From: an uncultured Pelagibacteraceae bacterium | GTDB lineage: Bacteria > Pseudomonadota > Alphaproteobacteria > Pelagibacterales > Pelagibacteraceae | Length of the DNA: 64,000 nt | NCBI GenBank assembly: GCA_902582475.1 | Contig: CACHSH010000003.1 | Location: 1-64,000 of the forward strand | Direction: 5' to 3' | Shown here: positions 62,623-64,000 of the stretch, piece after piece | Position numbering within the stretch: position 1 is the first letter of the stretch | How the letters are laid out: every line of letters starts with the position of its first letter | Notes under the pieces: model-generated | Seen by the model: only the letters and a program-made list of their open reading frames with translations | Database searches by the model: none | Told to the model about the DNA's origin: nothing | Made by a program: the position numbers and the translations under genes

Positions 62623-64000
62623 CTAATTAGATCGTTTTAACTCCCATTTAATATCAGCATCTTCATTTTTTGTATTCCCATATATTACAATGCATTGATT
62701 ATTTAATACTTTATTACTACCTAAAAATAATCCTTTTTCAATTTGTAAATCTTGATCATTAGACAAAAAAATCCATGATTTGTTTTTACTAATTTGTAAA
62801 AGTATACTTTTGCCGCTAACAGTCTGTACTGCATTTATGCCAGGGTAAATATGGAATCTAATACTATAATTAGATCCATTTGAAATATTTTTTTTCTTTA
62901 TTAAGGTATCCGTTCCAATTATATCACCATTTTTTTTAAAAAATTTAATTAACCTTTTATGCAAATAACCAAATTTATCTAAATATGCATTATGTGTTGC
63001 TGTAATACGAATATCTGTCTTACTTTCAGTTCTGTCTGTGTCGAATACTTTGAAACTACTGCTAATTGTTGGTCCGTAAGTTTTATTTATAAAATCGCTT
63101 TTTTGAAATTTAACTACAGATGTGTCATTCATACAAAGAGTAGATTGAGCAGAAGTAAATTTACTTATTAGCTGAGTTTTTTTTGATATCTTTCTTCCGT
63201 AGCCACAATTAGTAATAATTTTGTTACTTTCATTCAAATATTCGAAAGACAAAGGTCCCGACTGATAATCTCTCGAAAACTGCTGTATTGGTGGTTCTCC
63301 AGAGTCAAAATATAAAATATTTTTTTTATTTTTTATGACTTGTATTTTACCAACTAATTCTAATTTTTTATCGAATCTGTAATTTAATTTTTCAAGATAT
63401 TGAAAAAATTCATCTAAATTCTTTTCTGTTACTCCATTAAACAAAGGCAACTTATTACTTTCATTCCTCAATGAATTCAAACAGATTAAATTTTTTTCAA
63501 TTATTTCATTAAGATAGTCAGGAACTATTTCTTGTGCATTTTTTATCCACTCTTTTATTAATACGAAATATTGAAGAAAAAGTATCAGGTTTTCAGAATT
63601 TCTATTTTTGGGGAAACCGTTTTTATCAAAAGAATTATTTATAATTTTTTTTAGCTCTTTTAGTCCAAAATTATAATTACTAAAATATTCTTTGAAAACT
63701 AAACCAGATAATACTATTGCAGCTAAGCAAGAAATTTTTGTTGTTTCATAAGAAATAATTCTTAAATTTTTCTTTAAAAAATTTATTTGCTTTATTAATG
63801 AAGAAAAAAATATTTTTTGGAATTTATCGTCTTGTTTACTTAAAATTATATCAGCATTTGACACCCATGCTATAGTCCTTTTACTAAGAACATTTTCATT
63901 CCATATATCTTTTTGATAATTTCCATATTTTTTTATCCAATCACTAACTATTTTTTTTATTGTTTCTTTTTCATTCTTTCTATCGATAAGGTTAAGCCAC
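62623..64000 (-). CDS. heparinase II/III family protein (continues beyond window end)
   Basis: HAYLDKFGYLHKRLI-type region; frame is open upstream of the listed GTG start to the window edge (...KDIWNENVLSKRTIAWVSNADIIL). Confidence 0.8.
   Translation of the reverse strand, partial: WLNLIDRKNEKETIKKIVSDWIKKYGNYQKDIWNENVLSKRTIAWVSNADIILSKQDDKFQKIFFSSLIKQINFLKKNLRIISYETTKISCLAAIVLSGLVFKEYFSNYNFGLKELKKIINNSFDKNGFPKNRNSENLILFLQYFVLIKEWIKNAQEIVPDYLNEIIEKNLICLNSLRNESNKLPLFNGVTEKNLDEFFQYLEKLNYRFDKKLELVGKIQVIKNKKNILYFDSGEPPIQQFSRDYQSGPLSFEYLNESNKIITNCGYGRKISKKTQLISKFTSAQSTLCMNDTSVVKFQKSDFINKTYGPTISSSFKVFDTDRTESKTDIRITATHNAYLDKFGYLHKRLIKFFKKNGDIIGTDTLIKKKNISNGSNYSIRFHIYPGINAVQTVSGKSILLQISKNKSWIFLSNDQDLQIEKGLFLGSNKVLNNQCIVIYGNTKNEDADIKWELKRSN

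Noticed and set aside
1-64000. CRISPR arrays, transposases, integrases, prophage or defence modules
   Set aside because: Read across the window for direct-repeat/spacer structure and family motifs; none found, the content is core metabolism and information processing

Overview
This AT-rich 64 kb window looks like core chromosome from a streamlined, Pelagibacterales (SAR11)-like alphaproteobacterium. The taxonomic call is inference from base composition, gene order and the porin type. Almost all of it is densely packed housekeeping genes: rpsO'-rbfA-infB-nusA, metK-lnt-ybeY-phoH-miaB-fur-tsaB, nfuA-trpS-murJ, maeB, grpE-dnaK-dnaJ-dapB-nth, leuS-lptE-holA, parB-parA-rsmG-mnmG-mnmE, ftsK-lolA, hisE/F/A/H/B, hslVU, dnaQ-coaE-aroE-maf-ppsR, hemE-hemH-hemJ-rho, tRNA-Gly and purH. 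I see no CRISPR array, prophage, transposon or defence island. The most interesting signals are: (1) a 276-bp AT-rich gap between divergent ppsR and hemE that has the hallmarks of the replication origin; (2) two parS-type palindromes inside rsmG next to parAB; (3) an unlisted 38-codon ArfA-like ribosome-rescue ORF wedged between two genes and starting at CTG; (4) a nusA gene split by a single-base shift at an A7 run, with a terminator-like hairpin just before its start; (5) a nusA-infB-rbfA-rpsO cluster lacking several usual members; (6) a TsaB about half the usual size; (7) two small unlisted ORFs stitched by start/stop overlaps between maf/aroE and dapB/nth; (8) palindromes around the porin promoter. 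I did not find a clearly new multi-gene system.
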